Shown here: in pieces, positions 35,246-43,781 of the stretch
Layout: each line of letters starts with the position of its first letter
Position numbering within the stretch: the stretch's first letter is position 1
Assembly: GCF_020532705.1 (NCBI RefSeq)
Contig: NZ_JAJAVD010000001.1
Coordinates: 372,001-436,000, forward strand
Reading direction: 5' to 3'
From: Methylobacillus caricis
GTDB lineage: Bacteria; Pseudomonadota; Gammaproteobacteria; Burkholderiales; Methylophilaceae
Length of the DNA stretch: 64,000 nt
Translations under genes and position numbers: made by a program
The notes under the pieces: generated by a model
The model's input: only the letters and a program-made list of their open reading frames with translations
What the model was told of the DNA's origin: nothing
Database searches by the model: none

Positions 35246-35706
35246 AGAAATCCAATTCAAGGACTTGGAATACGCATCGCCATTAGTCTGTTCGGTTCAT
35301 TCCTGGCGGCATTGACAAACGGTGTCCGGCGTACTGATTGAATTGCCTGCTGTGGTTTATATTGTGAACAATAGCAAAGCCCGGTATCAGTGTCGTTAAG
35401 TAGGAAGTGTTTTACATGAGAATCCGAAATTGATGATTTGCCGAATGTTAAAGCAGCTTTTGTCACTGGGAAATAACTCTGATTAAAGCTTCACCCAACT
35501 TATTATCTCCTTTTATTTCAATCTTTTATTTTTTTAAAGCATTTCGTTTCGTAACACTATTCAGAGTAGACTGGGTTGGCGGTATTGATTCGACTTCAGT
35601 AGAACCCTCTCGGGTTAAAGGAATTGCTTGGAAGTGAAATAACAAGCCGTTTCAATCCAATATTCTTGGCTGATTAACTGTACTTAAACTTGAAAGGATA
35701 TGTGCA
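35246..35706. other. Intergenic region, nothing firm
   Basis: About 460 bases. A minus-strand 69-codon frame with GTG start (35466 to 35257) has no recognisable family and poor start context; not called. AAGGA near 35692 serves the next gene. No strong terminator was seen. Confidence 0.3.
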
Positions 35707-37662
35707 GTGAGTCTATTCCCCCAAGTCAAAAACCTGCACTTGAACCACTTCGCTAAACGAGTGGTATTGCTGTACGTACTAGTTGGAACTTTATGGATCC
35801 TGCTCAGTGACCCTTTATTCCAACATCTCTTGCCCAATATTGACCACTTTGAGCAATACCTGCATTACAAACGCATAGTCAATATGCTGCTGACTGCTAC
35901 ATTGCTCTACTTATTGGTGACCAAAACCCTGCAACAGACAAAAACCCAGCTTTCCCTTAATGCGGGTATCAATAACTGGAAATTTGTTTTGGAAGGGCCT
36001 GGGGATGGTGTATGGGATTGGGATCTGCGGTCTAACGAAATAATTCGCTCTGTGCGTTGGAAAGAGATGTTTGGATATTCAGAGATTGAGCTGGGCACAA
36101 GCCCTAAAGACTTGCATAGCCTGATCCATCCGGATGATCTGAAAAATACTCTGAAAGACATAGAGGATTTTATCAAGGGGAAAATGGCGGTTCTGGTTTC
36201 CGAATTCCGCCTGTTGTGTGGGGATGGTTCATGGCGTTGGGTACTGAGCCGCGGCATGCTGTTCTGCGAAAATCTCAGTGGCAAACCGATACGCATGATT
36301 GGGACTCATACTGATATCACAGCCCGAAAACTATCCGAAGAACGCTATTTCCATCTTGAGCATTATGACCAGATAACTCAGCTACCCAACCGTATGCTGT
36401 TTCTGGACAGACTGGCTCTGGATATCAAACGCTCTGGCCGAACAGGCAGGTCATTGACTCTAATGTATCTGGATCTGGATAAATTCAAGGAAGTGAATGA
36501 CACGCTTGGCCACAATATGGGCAATGTATTGCTCAAGGAAATAGGGGACCGTTTAACCAGCTGCGTGAGGGTAACCGATACGGTAGCGCATATCGGAGGG
36601 GATGAATTCACTATCGTACTCAACGATTTAGATACACATTTCACTGCAGAGCAGACTGCGCAAAACATCCTGTTCAAAGTGGCAGAGCCGATAAAGCTGG
36701 GCGACGACACTGTTTTCATCACTTGCAGCATAGGCTTATCGAATTACCCTGAGGATGATACTGATATCGAGGTGTTGCTTAGCAATGCTGACCAGGCAAT
36801 GTATGCGGCTAAGCTGAAGGGGGGTAATCGCTATAACTATTACACGCCATCGCTACAGGAAGTGGCGACCCAACGCATGCATCTAGTCAATGATCTACGA
36901 GTGGCCTTGCAACGTGATGAGTTCACGCTCTACTACCAGCCCATTGTGGAACTGGCCACCGGCGATATCCACAAGGCGGAGGCTTTGATCCGCTGGCAAC
37001 ATCCCACGCGTGGTCTAGTGAGTCCAGCAGAATTCATTCCCATCGCTGAGAGTACCGGCCTGATCATGGAGATAGGCAACTGGGTGTTCGAGCAGGCGGC
37101 ATTACAGGTTGCAGCCTGGAGAAAGATTAAACCTACGTTTCAGGTCAGCATCAATAAATCGCCTGTGCAGTTTAAGCGGGATATACAGCATAGTGGTTGG
37201 CTGGATTATCTCAATAAACTCGGACTGCCCGGCAGCTGCATGGTGATTGAAATTACCGAAGGATTATTGTTGCATGCTAAAGGCTCCGTGTTGGATAAGC
37301 TCAAAACATGTCAACAAGCAGGTATACAGATCGCAATCGATGATTTCGGCACTGGTTATTCATCTCTATCCTACTTGCGAAAATTCGATATGGATTATTT
37401 GAAGATCGATCAGTCCTTCACCAGCAATATCACAAAGAATCATTCTGATCTTGCATTGTGCGAGGTGATTATCCTCATGGCACACAAACTGGATATGAAG
37501 GTCATCGCGGAAGGCATAGAAACGAAAGAGCAGTTCAATCTTTTATTACAAGCTGGCTGCGATTACGGTCAGGGATATCTGTTTTCTAAGCCCATCCCTG
37601 CTAAAAGCTTCGCAAGTGAATACTTTGGTCCTGTGAATAAACAGCATGTTGATATTGATTAA
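35707..37662 (+). CDS. Membrane-bound PAS-GGDEF-EAL cyclic-di-GMP protein
   Basis: 651 residues, GTG start with AAGGA 8-10 nt upstream. Two N-terminal transmembrane helices (about 18-35 and 60-78) flank a short periplasmic loop. PAS domain (about 95-205, GVWDWDLRSNEIIRSVRWKEMFGYS ... GTHTDITARK). GGDEF domain (about 215-380) with intact GGDEF in AHIGGDEFTIVL. EAL domain (about 395-640) with EALIRWQHP, EITEG, IDDFGTGYSSL and DYLKIDQSF. Both active sites look complete, so it could make or degrade c-di-GMP. Stand-alone gene. Confidence 0.95.
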   Translation: MSLFPQVKNLHLNHFAKRVVLLYVLVGTLWILLSDPLFQHLLPNIDHFEQYLHYKRIVNMLLTATLLYLLVTKTLQQTKTQLSLNAGINNWKFVLEGPGDGVWDWDLRSNEIIRSVRWKEMFGYSEIELGTSPKDLHSLIHPDDLKNTLKDIEDFIKGKMAVLVSEFRLLCGDGSWRWVLSRGMLFCENLSGKPIRMIGTHTDITARKLSEERYFHLEHYDQITQLPNRMLFLDRLALDIKRSGRTGRSLTLMYLDLDKFKEVNDTLGHNMGNVLLKEIGDRLTSCVRVTDTVAHIGGDEFTIVLNDLDTHFTAEQTAQNILFKVAEPIKLGDDTVFITCSIGLSNYPEDDTDIEVLLSNADQAMYAAKLKGGNRYNYYTPSLQEVATQRMHLVNDLRVALQRDEFTLYYQPIVELATGDIHKAEALIRWQHPTRGLVSPAEFIPIAESTGLIMEIGNWVFEQAALQVAAWRKIKPTFQVSINKSPVQFKRDIQHSGWLDYLNKLGLPGSCMVIEITEGLLLHAKGSVLDKLKTCQQAGIQIAIDDFGTGYSSLSYLRKFDMDYLKIDQSFTSNITKNHSDLALCEVIILMAHKLDMKVIAEGIETKEQFNLLLQAGCDYGQGYLFSKPIPAKSFASEYFGPVNKQHVDID

Positions 37663-37713
37663 ATATTGTCTCCGGTTTTGCAGCTAGTCTAATGGTAATT
37701 AGCTGAAGGCAAG

Positions 37714-37746
37714 AAAAAGCGCCTTCCAATTGATTGGTGGGGCGCT
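37714..37746 (-). terminator. Terminator for the PEP-CTERM gene at 37889
   Basis: On the minus strand: AGCGCC, short mismatch, CCAAT / ATTGG, GGCGCT stem, followed by TTTTTC. It lies 140 nt past the stop of the minus-strand PEP-CTERM gene and has the T run on that strand. Confidence 0.6.
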
Positions 37747-37888
37747 GGAATATCCCGGAGAGAGATAAGAGTGATGAGCGAGAAACAGGGCTATTTAATT
37801 ACGTAAGGTCTCGCTCAACAATAGGAGTTACTCACGATTAGTATAATTTTATATTGTAAAGTTATTCGATTGAGCAATAAAACCCCGA

Positions 37889-38407
37889 TTAGCCTTCAAG
37901 CAGTTTAGTTTTGCTACGACAGCGTTGAGTAAACCCCAAAATCCCAAGACCCAGTCCAAGCATAGCTAATAATTTAGGTTCTGGAACTGCTGAAATTGGG
38001 TAATCAAATGGAGGTCTATCTTCCAACATCCATGGCACTACTGCGTAAATGCCTTCTGAAAAAATTGGCTCAGGACTCGGGAATTGGAAATTTATCACCA
38101 TGCTGTTGCTGGAAATCATGCCCCAAGAACCATTTTCATGGAAGCGTTCCCCGCTAATACCAATATTCTTGCCCATGATGGTGACATCATGCATTAAAAG
38201 ATAACCTATAACGCTGATCTCAATGTCGCCTTGAGAAGTAATAGTGCTAGTGCTGAGACTCAAGTTGCCGGAACATGACAAGCTTACGTTCTCATTAACT
38301 GATGAAAGCAGCTCCCCTGAGCAGGATATATTCTGAAGGTCAACAGAAGAGTTAGCTAAAGAGGTAAGAGGAAAAATGAGTGCTAAGAAGAGCAGTGTCT
38401 TGCGCAT
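37889..38407 (-). CDS. PEP-CTERM sorting-domain protein
   Basis: 172 residues. Signal peptide MRKTLLFLALIFPLTSLANS, a beta-rich body with four cysteines near the start (NISCSGELL, SLSCSGNLS), and a C-terminal PEP-CTERM anchor: VPEP, hydrophobic helix LLAMLGLGLGILGF, then basic RCRSK. Proteins of this class are processed by exosortase/EpsH and linked to exopolysaccharide. No exosortase gene is in the window. A terminator-like hairpin follows at 37714-37746. Confidence 0.88.
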   Translation of the reverse strand: MRKTLLFLALIFPLTSLANSSVDLQNISCSGELLSSVNENVSLSCSGNLSLSTSTITSQGDIEISVIGYLLMHDVTIMGKNIGISGERFHENGSWGMISSNSMVINFQFPSPEPIFSEGIYAVVPWMLEDRPPFDYPISAVPEPKLLAMLGLGLGILGFTQRCRSKTKLLEG

Positions 38408-38698
38408 ACTGATTGTTCTGGTTGTTGTTTAACTAAGGCATCATAGTGTTGCAATGTTACTGGCGTGTGTATAGTTTGTAGTTCTCAGCTAGTCCTTCGG
38501 GCCGTGCAATGAGTATAAACCCCGTCGAAGCGGATTTTGATAAGCAGCCTTAATTTGGATTTTCAATAGGAGGACGTCATCGTATGTTGTATTGATGCTT
38601 CTTGCCCTAAGTTTATTGAAGTGGTGGTTTTTTTGAACCTGCAATTGAATGAAGCCTGCGACATCCGGATACTCCCTAAACGTGAAAAATAATTCTCT

Positions 38699-39136
38699 TT
38701 ACCGTAGCAGAATTAATTTTGCGATGCCGGGTTTCTCATAAAATACAATAGCGTTTTGGTGATAATGCCTGCCCAGCTCTTTCGCAGCATCAAGGGTAAT
38801 GCCGATAACGATAAAATTTTCTTCGGGCCACTGGTTAGACCTTGATCTTGCCAAGCCTTTCCTAAACTCAAGATGACGGCTCCTGAGCTCGTTGCCCAGC
38901 TTCTCGGTGTTTTGGATGTTGATGGCTTCATCCGCTGGTTTGCTGAGCGGGTTGAACGCAGAAATGACGGCCATGGTGGTAGCTGCATGTTGTTCTAGAA
39001 TCTTGTCCATTTCAGGGCTGGCAAGGCCGATTCGTATTACAAAGGCCTGTTGATCATGGTTTACCACATAGTCGGCATCTTGATATGCCTCAAGTAATTC
39101 TGGTGATAAGACGGTTTCCGCTTGTGAGATATTCAT
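38699..39136 (-). CDS. DUF3293 family protein
   Basis: 145 residues from the ATG at 39136 (an upstream GTG at 39241 would add 35 residues). Conserved DUF3293 features: ELLEAYQDADYVV, FVIRIGLASPEMDKIL, AVISAFNPLSKPADEAIN, and the C-terminal block FIVIGITLDAAKELGRHYHQNAIVFYEK..AKLILLR. Small cytoplasmic protein of unknown function. No clear Shine-Dalgarno at the chosen start. Confidence 0.82.
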   Translation of the reverse strand: MNISQAETVLSPELLEAYQDADYVVNHDQQAFVIRIGLASPEMDKILEQHAATTMAVISAFNPLSKPADEAINIQNTEKLGNELRSRHLEFRKGLARSRSNQWPEENFIVIGITLDAAKELGRHYHQNAIVFYEKPGIAKLILLR

Positions 39137-39472
39137 GAAAGAGTCCAAAAAAGTGAGTGGAAAGCTGTCCAGTGTTTTTACAAATAAAGCCTGCAACTTG
39201 GGATGATGGCGGATTGTATGCCAAGTGCTACCGGTCGGCACCAGGCTGGAGAAGCAACCAGCGCAAGCTGATAAAGAGCGCCACCAGCAAATAAGCCAAA
39301 CTTGCTGGAACCCACATAATTAATCCTCTAAGCTATTGATCTTACAGTAGATCCCAATGCCATCGTCGGTCCTAGATAGGCTGGATACCATATCTGCAGC
39401 AGTCCCTCATGGCCATTCGAACGAAACCTGGTCTTCCAAGGGCAGAATCGGTATCCAAGAACATCAGGTACT

Positions 39473-39508
39473 CACCGTAAAGACACAGGTACCTGTGTCT
39501 TTACGGTG
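39473..39508. repeat. 36-bp perfect palindrome
   Basis: Left arm CACCGTAAAGACACAGGT (39473-39490) is directly followed by its exact reverse complement (39491-39508), with no loop. Neither side has a T run, so it is not a standard terminator. It could be a strong protein-binding site, a joint of two inverted element ends, or a recombination site. Confidence 0.85.
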
Positions 39509-39808
39509 TCATTTTTCAACCATAGAAGATGATATTCAGCCTGATGAAATATTGCAGGTCAAGACTGATTTTCACTTTGATCTGGATATTTATAAGTTAC
39601 CAGACAAGGTTCTCAAAAAGATATTACAGATTATTAATTTTTATCAGAAAAAAATAACTATAAAGATGACATGTGACAACTTTATACTTTAAATGGATGA
39701 GGATGAGTGTAAGCAGGGTCTGACGGTAAAACCAGGAATCTTCTAATTGAAACAGAAGCATAAAAAGGCCAGAATATTCATAATCTCTTTAGTTAATAAA
39801 ATCTTGTG

Positions 39809-39847
39809 TTGAAAATTAGCTTTGTAGAAATCGCTATTATTCGTTGA
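39809..39847 (+). pseudogene. Decayed copy of the 26-residue membrane peptide gene
   Basis: Reads (L/M)KISFVEIAIIR then TGA, aligned to MFKISLVEITIVSV of the gene at 33495. Nucleotide identity is high over ~30 bases and partly into the upstream leader. The ATG is replaced by TTG and a TGA truncates it after 12 codons. Confidence 0.5.
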
Positions 39848-40031
39848 AATGCAGAACGTATATTTTCCCTTGCATAATATTGCATTTTCTTTTTATTAAT
39901 ATACCAAAATGTCAGTCTATTACGCATTCTAGAGATAGCTAATTAATACACCGAGAAATTTACATGTAGTAAATCTTACTTTCCTATCGACATAAATATA
40001 GCGATGAAAATTTTTCAAAAAGGAAAAAATA

Positions 40032-40436
40032 ATGACTAAATATGATATTGAAGTTAACAACAGTGCGGATAGAGTTCGTCGGTCCACATCAGATAGTGTA
40101 AACAATGAGATTGATCGCCAGACTGATTGCAATATTGAAAAATATGCGGCTTTGAGTGAGGATGAAATCAGAGGGCGGATATTAGAATTGGATAAAGAGT
40201 GGGATATTGAAAGAGTATTGGAAATAAATGCCTCAACTATAGCCTTGACTGGATTAGCGCTGGGTGTGGTAGTTAATAAAAAATGGTTTGCGCTTCCTGC
40301 TGGCGTATTGCTCTTCCTGATGCAGCATAGCATTCAAGGGTGGTGTCCTCCTTTACCTATCTTGCGAAGATTAGGTATACGTACTCGTGGTGAGATTGAT
40401 TACGAAAAATATTCACTTATTAATTCATTAGATTAA
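40032..40436 (+). CDS. DUF2892-type inner-membrane protein
   Basis: 134 residues. A soluble helical N-terminal half (EEIRG.. style ALSEDEIRGRILELDKEWDIERVLEINAS) leads into two hydrophobic segments (TIALTGLALGVVV and WFALPAGVLLFLMQHSI) and the family motif QGWCPPLPILRRLGIRTRGEIDYEKY. DUF2892 proteins are small membrane proteins often next to rhodanese or stress genes; function unknown. AAGGAAAA 5-9 nt before the ATG. Confidence 0.82.
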   Translation: MTKYDIEVNNSADRVRRSTSDSVNNEIDRQTDCNIEKYAALSEDEIRGRILELDKEWDIERVLEINASTIALTGLALGVVVNKKWFALPAGVLLFLMQHSIQGWCPPLPILRRLGIRTRGEIDYEKYSLINSLD

Positions 40437-40752
40437 AAATATCGGTTTTACAGGAAATTTAATTAATTATAAGTTGGCTGGTGTTTTAAGAATGCTTCCT
40501 ACAAGAAAATCGTCCTAATTAATAATAGCCACAACTGGTTGAGCAATCTCTTTTGTGACATGGCTATGACGGGCTTACACTAATTGAATTCTGCCCTAAT
40601 CTGATCAAGGTAATCTGCCTATGCTTGCACTATTTCTTAAATTTGGTGCGATTGTAGGCAGCTCCCTCTCATAAGATTTAAGATAACCATCCGTTAGGTT
40701 GTGTGCTCATGTGGTATTCAATCATCACAAAATGAATTGAAAGGGGATATTA
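40437..40752. other. Intergenic region, nothing recognised
   Basis: About 316 A+T-rich bases upstream of tam. AAAGGGG near 40741 is the tam ribosome binding site. No credible gene, hairpin or repeat found by eye. Confidence 0.3.
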
Positions 40753-41517
40753 ATGACATGGTCAGCGCAGCAGTATTTAGCTTTTGAGCAAGAGCGAACC
40801 CGACCAGTTAAAGATTTAGTGGCAGCCATACCATCTATAGATGTACGTAGTGCTGTGGATCTGGGCTGTGGGCCAGGTAACTCCACTGAAATACTAGCTC
40901 ATCGTTTCCCAGAAGCCACAGTGAGCGGTATTGATAGTTCGGAGGAGATGCTGGTGGCTGCACAGCAGCGACTGCCAACATTGCAATTCGAACTCTCGGA
41001 AATCAGTACTTGGGCTCCCACTAAGCGTTTCGATGTCATTCTGGCCAATGCTTCCCTGCAATGGCTAGGCAACCATGATGTCCTTTACCCTAAACTGCTT
41101 AGCAAACTGTCAGGTGACGGATGCCTTGCCGTACAAATCCCTGATAATTTAGATGAGCCTGCCCACCGACTTGCACGCGAAGTTGCAGCCAATGGTCCTT
41201 GGTCCCAGAAAATTGGATCAGTGATACATCATATTCGACACGATGCCAGTTTTTATTACGAATTGCTTAGAGAAAATTGCAGCGCTATCAATATCTGGCG
41301 TACGACTTATTACCATCCTCTCGCTGGAGGGGCGGCAGCTATAGTCGAATGGTTCAAGGGCACAGCGTTACGTCCTTACCTTACTCCGCTAGAGGACGCG
41401 GAGCGATCTGCTTTTTTGGAACAATACCTTGCAAATATTACTGAAGCTTATCCTGCGCTTCCAGATGGAACAGTATTATTGCCATTTTCAAGACTGTTTC
41501 TGGTGGCTAGCCGCTAA
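40753..41517 (+). CDS. tam: Trans-aconitate 2-methyltransferase
   Basis: 254 residues, class I SAM-dependent methyltransferase. Family N-terminus WSAQQYLAFEQERTRPVKDLVAAIP, SAM motif I VDLGCGPGNSTEIL, VSGIDSSEEMLVAAQQRLP, FDVILANASLQWL, and the Tam-specific WRTTYYHPLAGGAAAIVEWFKGTALRPYL. Tam monomethylates trans-aconitate, removing an inhibitor of the citrate cycle. Length equals the E. coli enzyme. A VOC-family gene begins 31 nt downstream, so the two may be co-transcribed. Confidence 0.93.
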   Translation: MTWSAQQYLAFEQERTRPVKDLVAAIPSIDVRSAVDLGCGPGNSTEILAHRFPEATVSGIDSSEEMLVAAQQRLPTLQFELSEISTWAPTKRFDVILANASLQWLGNHDVLYPKLLSKLSGDGCLAVQIPDNLDEPAHRLAREVAANGPWSQKIGSVIHHIRHDASFYYELLRENCSAINIWRTTYYHPLAGGAAAIVEWFKGTALRPYLTPLEDAERSAFLEQYLANITEAYPALPDGTVLLPFSRLFLVASR

Positions 41518-41548
41518 ATCCCATTAACTCGAACCAAGTGAATACAAC

Positions 41549-41938
41549 ATGCTCCGCCACATCTCATTCGCTGTGACGGACCTTCAGGCAAGTGCTGCCT
41601 TTTATGATGCAGCCCTTGGTGCGTTGGGGTATCGCCGAGTTTTTGAGGATGACACGGCAATCGGCTATGGCATAGAGGATGGAAAGGACAAATTCTGCTT
41701 AAAGCTTCGTTCCCCCGCGACACCGCCAGGGACTGGTTTCCATCTTGCATTCTCCGCACCAACTCGTGAGGCAGTTAATCTCTTTCATGTTTTAGCTTTG
41801 GCTGTAGGAGGACATGATAATGGCCAGCCTGGTCTGAGGCCTCATTACGGGGAAAACTACTACGCTGCGTTCCTGGTTGATCCCGATGGCCATCACATTG
41901 AGGCAGTGATTAATGATTCCATATTCAAAGGTCAGTGA
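41549..41938 (+). CDS. VOC (glyoxalase/bleomycin resistance) family protein
   Basis: 129 residues. Two beta-alpha-beta-beta-beta modules: HISFAVTDLQASAAFYDAALGALGYRRVFEDD and, after PTREAVNLFHVLALAVGGHDNGQPGLRPHYGENYYAAFLVDPDGHHIEAVIN. Metal-ligand candidates His at position 4 and Glu in HHIEAV are present. Substrate unknown; members range from glyoxalases to antibiotic-binding proteins. Probably in the tam transcript. Confidence 0.88.
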   Translation: MLRHISFAVTDLQASAAFYDAALGALGYRRVFEDDTAIGYGIEDGKDKFCLKLRSPATPPGTGFHLAFSAPTREAVNLFHVLALAVGGHDNGQPGLRPHYGENYYAAFLVDPDGHHIEAVINDSIFKGQ

Positions 41939-41940
41939 AA

Positions 41941-42190
41941 TTATCGTGTGCTTTCCTTAGGGATAAACCAATCAGATAAATGAATATTGTCCTTAGGACT
42001 ATCTGCTGAGGGCAGCTCATTCCGATCCGTTGTGTAATTCGGGATTTTGAAAGTCCGGCGCATCTGCCAGTTCTTGTCCATAAGCTTCAACAATTTTTCA
42101 TCTATCACTGAGAAGCCGAACAGGGCGCGCTATTGGCCATCTTCTGGTACAGGCTCCGTTATCTATAGTCCATTAGGGCCTGATACACAG
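41941..42190 (-). pseudogene. Decayed gene, C-terminal part, unrecognised
   Basis: The minus strand reads as convincing protein, ALFGFSVIDEKLLKLMDKNW... then TFKIPNYTTDRNELPSADS and HLSDWFIPKESTR, stopping at 41941. Upstream it is continued by ITEPVPEDGQ but with an in-frame TAG at 42130-42132 (probably a former Trp codon) and another TAG before ITEP. No start codon. It ends 3 nt from the VOC gene on the other strand. Family not identified. Confidence 0.55.
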
Positions 42191-42397
42191 CAATTAACCC
42201 ATGTTCAGTATGGTCTGCGGTAAGCGACCGTGAGCCCAGTGATAGCAAGGAATCTCATATTATTATTTAGCTAATTTATTAAGGTTGAGGTTATTTAAGG
42301 TTATATGAGAATAACTATAAGTTCTTTGTGGCGGGACAAGTCTGTTTATAATTTCTCTGGGGGGAATTTCATCGACAACAACTTTTAAGGAGTTAGT
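42191..42397. other. Leader region of the FxDxF protein gene
   Basis: About 200 A+T-rich bases. AAGGAG at 42388-42393 is the ribosome binding site for 42398. A minus-strand 76-codon ORF across it has no support. Promoter not assigned. Confidence 0.3.
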
Positions 42398-42904
42398 ATG
42401 AATATTCTCAAAACAGCGCTCGGTACCGCAACGCTCATAGTTGCTTCCTCTAGTGCATATGCCGCCGATGTGGTGGATCTTGGCGAACTGCATGCTGGTA
42501 TCAATACTTATACCAACACTGTAGCTGCTGATAGCACTTTCACCAATACCTTCAATTTCAGCTTGGCTGATGTTTCGACAGGTACTTTCTCACTCAGTGA
42601 CTTGCCACTTACCAATGCCGGAGTAAATGTCCTAGGCTTTAGTGACCTCAGTTTCAACCTCTACAACAGCTCTGATACCTGGCTTGCAGGATCTGTGGCC
42701 GGAGGTGAATTCACTTTTGCTAATCTGGAAGCCGGAAACTATTACATCAATGTAGAAGGCACCACCAATGGGGTGGCTGGCGGGGTCTATAGCGGTGCAA
42801 TTAGTATCCAGGCCGTGCCTGAGCCAGGTTCATACGCGCTTCTTGGTCTTGGTCTAGCACTTGTAGGTGTAGTTGCTTCGCGTAGGAGTAAAAACCTGAG
42901 CTAG
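42398..42904 (+). CDS. FxDxF-type PEP-CTERM protein
   Basis: 168 residues. Signal peptide MNILKTALGTATLIVASSSAYA, then a repetitive Thr/Ser-rich beta domain with the FxDxF signature region (TFTNTFNFSLADVSTGTFSLSDL), and a C-terminal VPEPGSYALLGLGLALVGVV helix followed by RRSK, the PEP-CTERM exosortase signal. Surface or extracellular matrix protein by analogy. AAGGAG 5 nt upstream; a strong terminator follows 17 nt after the stop, so the gene is monocistronic. Confidence 0.92.
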   Translation: MNILKTALGTATLIVASSSAYAADVVDLGELHAGINTYTNTVAADSTFTNTFNFSLADVSTGTFSLSDLPLTNAGVNVLGFSDLSFNLYNSSDTWLAGSVAGGEFTFANLEAGNYYINVEGTTNGVAGGVYSGAISIQAVPEPGSYALLGLGLALVGVVASRRSKNLS

Positions 42905-42920
42905 TTCCTTAAGGAGGATA

Positions 42921-42947
42921 AAAGCCACCTTCAGGTGGCTTTTTTTG
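42921..42947 (+). terminator. Rho-independent terminator after the FxDxF gene
   Basis: Perfect 10-bp stem AAAGCCACCT / AGGTGGCTTT with a 2-base loop, ending in a run of T on the plus strand (to 42947). Confidence 0.92.
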
Positions 42948-43592
42948 AGGTTCTGCTTCTTAAGGACGGGTTCGGAGCAGGAGCAGGCGATACTCAAACC
43001 ACTCAAATCCATGAGTAGTTGGAAAGGGGCAATAACCCCCCCCCAGTTACACGAGTTTTTAAACTTTCATGGATTTCGCTGGAAAGGTATCATGAGTATT
43101 CATTCCCCCTATACCTTAAGGCCAGGGGCGATACTGTGTATAAATTGTCACGCAGCCGGTATCTACGAACATATTCTGTCATAGGACAGAGCAATATCTT
43201 GTTCATGCATCAATGAAAAATGCGAATGAATTGCCGCTTCCAATGAAAAGGATATGAGTGCTTGACTGGATGAATGAATTTCGACGGTTCTAAAGCCAAG
43301 AAGCACCTTACTCAAAGACAGTTAGCTAATCAGTTGGAAGTCATGATGTTGGCTGGAAATTAATTAAAATTGTGAGCCCTAAACGATCTACTTGGATAGT
43401 TAGCAATTCTCCTAGGCCTTTCTCCACTCCAGGGGATGGGATTCATCTCAAACCATAATCCAGCTTATCCCTTCGAGTTAAGTACTCAGCTTGAGTGTAA
43501 ATGGATTATGTAAAATATCAATATATTCAATAACATATTAAATTACACCCCTGATGTTACATAAGTGTAATACTTCATTTTATACATAACAG
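42948..43592. other. Long intergenic region upstream of xoxF
   Basis: No supported gene. Overlapping plus-strand ORFs at 42945-43184 and 43019-43216 arise from repeat copy B (43030-43090) being open in two frames. The rest is A+T rich. The xoxF promoter begins at 43593. Confidence 0.4.
43030..43090. repeat. Dispersed repeat, copy B (tRNA-Met terminator-like)
   Basis: Matches copy C next to tRNA-Met over about 60 bases (CAATAA, AGTTAC, GAGTTTTTAAACTTTC, TGGATTTC, CTGGAAAGGTAT). Its hairpin stem is degraded relative to copies A and C. The match to C stops just before the tRNA 3' end. Confidence 0.7.
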
Positions 43593-43621
43593 TTGCAAAG
43601 TCAGACAGGTCTGTCTATAGT
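43593..43621 (+). promoter_or_regulatory. Probable xoxF promoter with a palindrome in the spacer
   Basis: TTGCAA (43593-43598), exactly 17 bases, TATAGT (43616-43621): a near-consensus sigma70 promoter. The spacer holds the inverted repeat AGACAG-GT-CTGTCT (43603-43616), placed where a repressor would block RNA polymerase. The predicted 5' leader of xoxF is about 150 nt. The binding protein is unknown; a TetR gene lies 3 kb downstream. Confidence 0.6.
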
Positions 43622-43781
43622 ATCTTCCACTAGCGTTGACTAGGCAAATCAAAGAGAAAATTCTTTTTAAATTTTCCAACGATTTGATAAGTAACAGGGC
43701 TCTATTTGTATTTGCAATGGCTAATGGAGTTGGTCTTTGCATCAGGCTCTGAATATTTGAAAAACTATGGAGATGGCCAAA

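Larger units (their letters stand above)
39137..40031. other. Intergenic region with a 36-bp palindrome and a decayed membrane-peptide copy
   Basis: About 890 bases with no convincing gene. Holds the perfect palindrome at 39473-39508 and the degenerate copy at 39809-39847, both listed. The plus-strand 111-codon ORF 39357-39692 runs through the palindrome and lacks a family signature, so it was not called. Confidence 0.35.

Noticed and set aside
35257-35466. 69-codon minus-strand ORF with GTG start
   Set aside because: Poor start context and no recognisable features.
39357-39692. 111-codon plus-strand ORF
   Set aside because: Runs through the 36-bp palindrome, no ribosome binding site or family; could be real only if homologues are found.
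42945-43216. Two overlapping plus-strand ORFs
   Set aside because: They translate repeat copy B; the same peptide (RVF-LSWISLERY) appears where copy C is read, so it is an artefact of the repeat.
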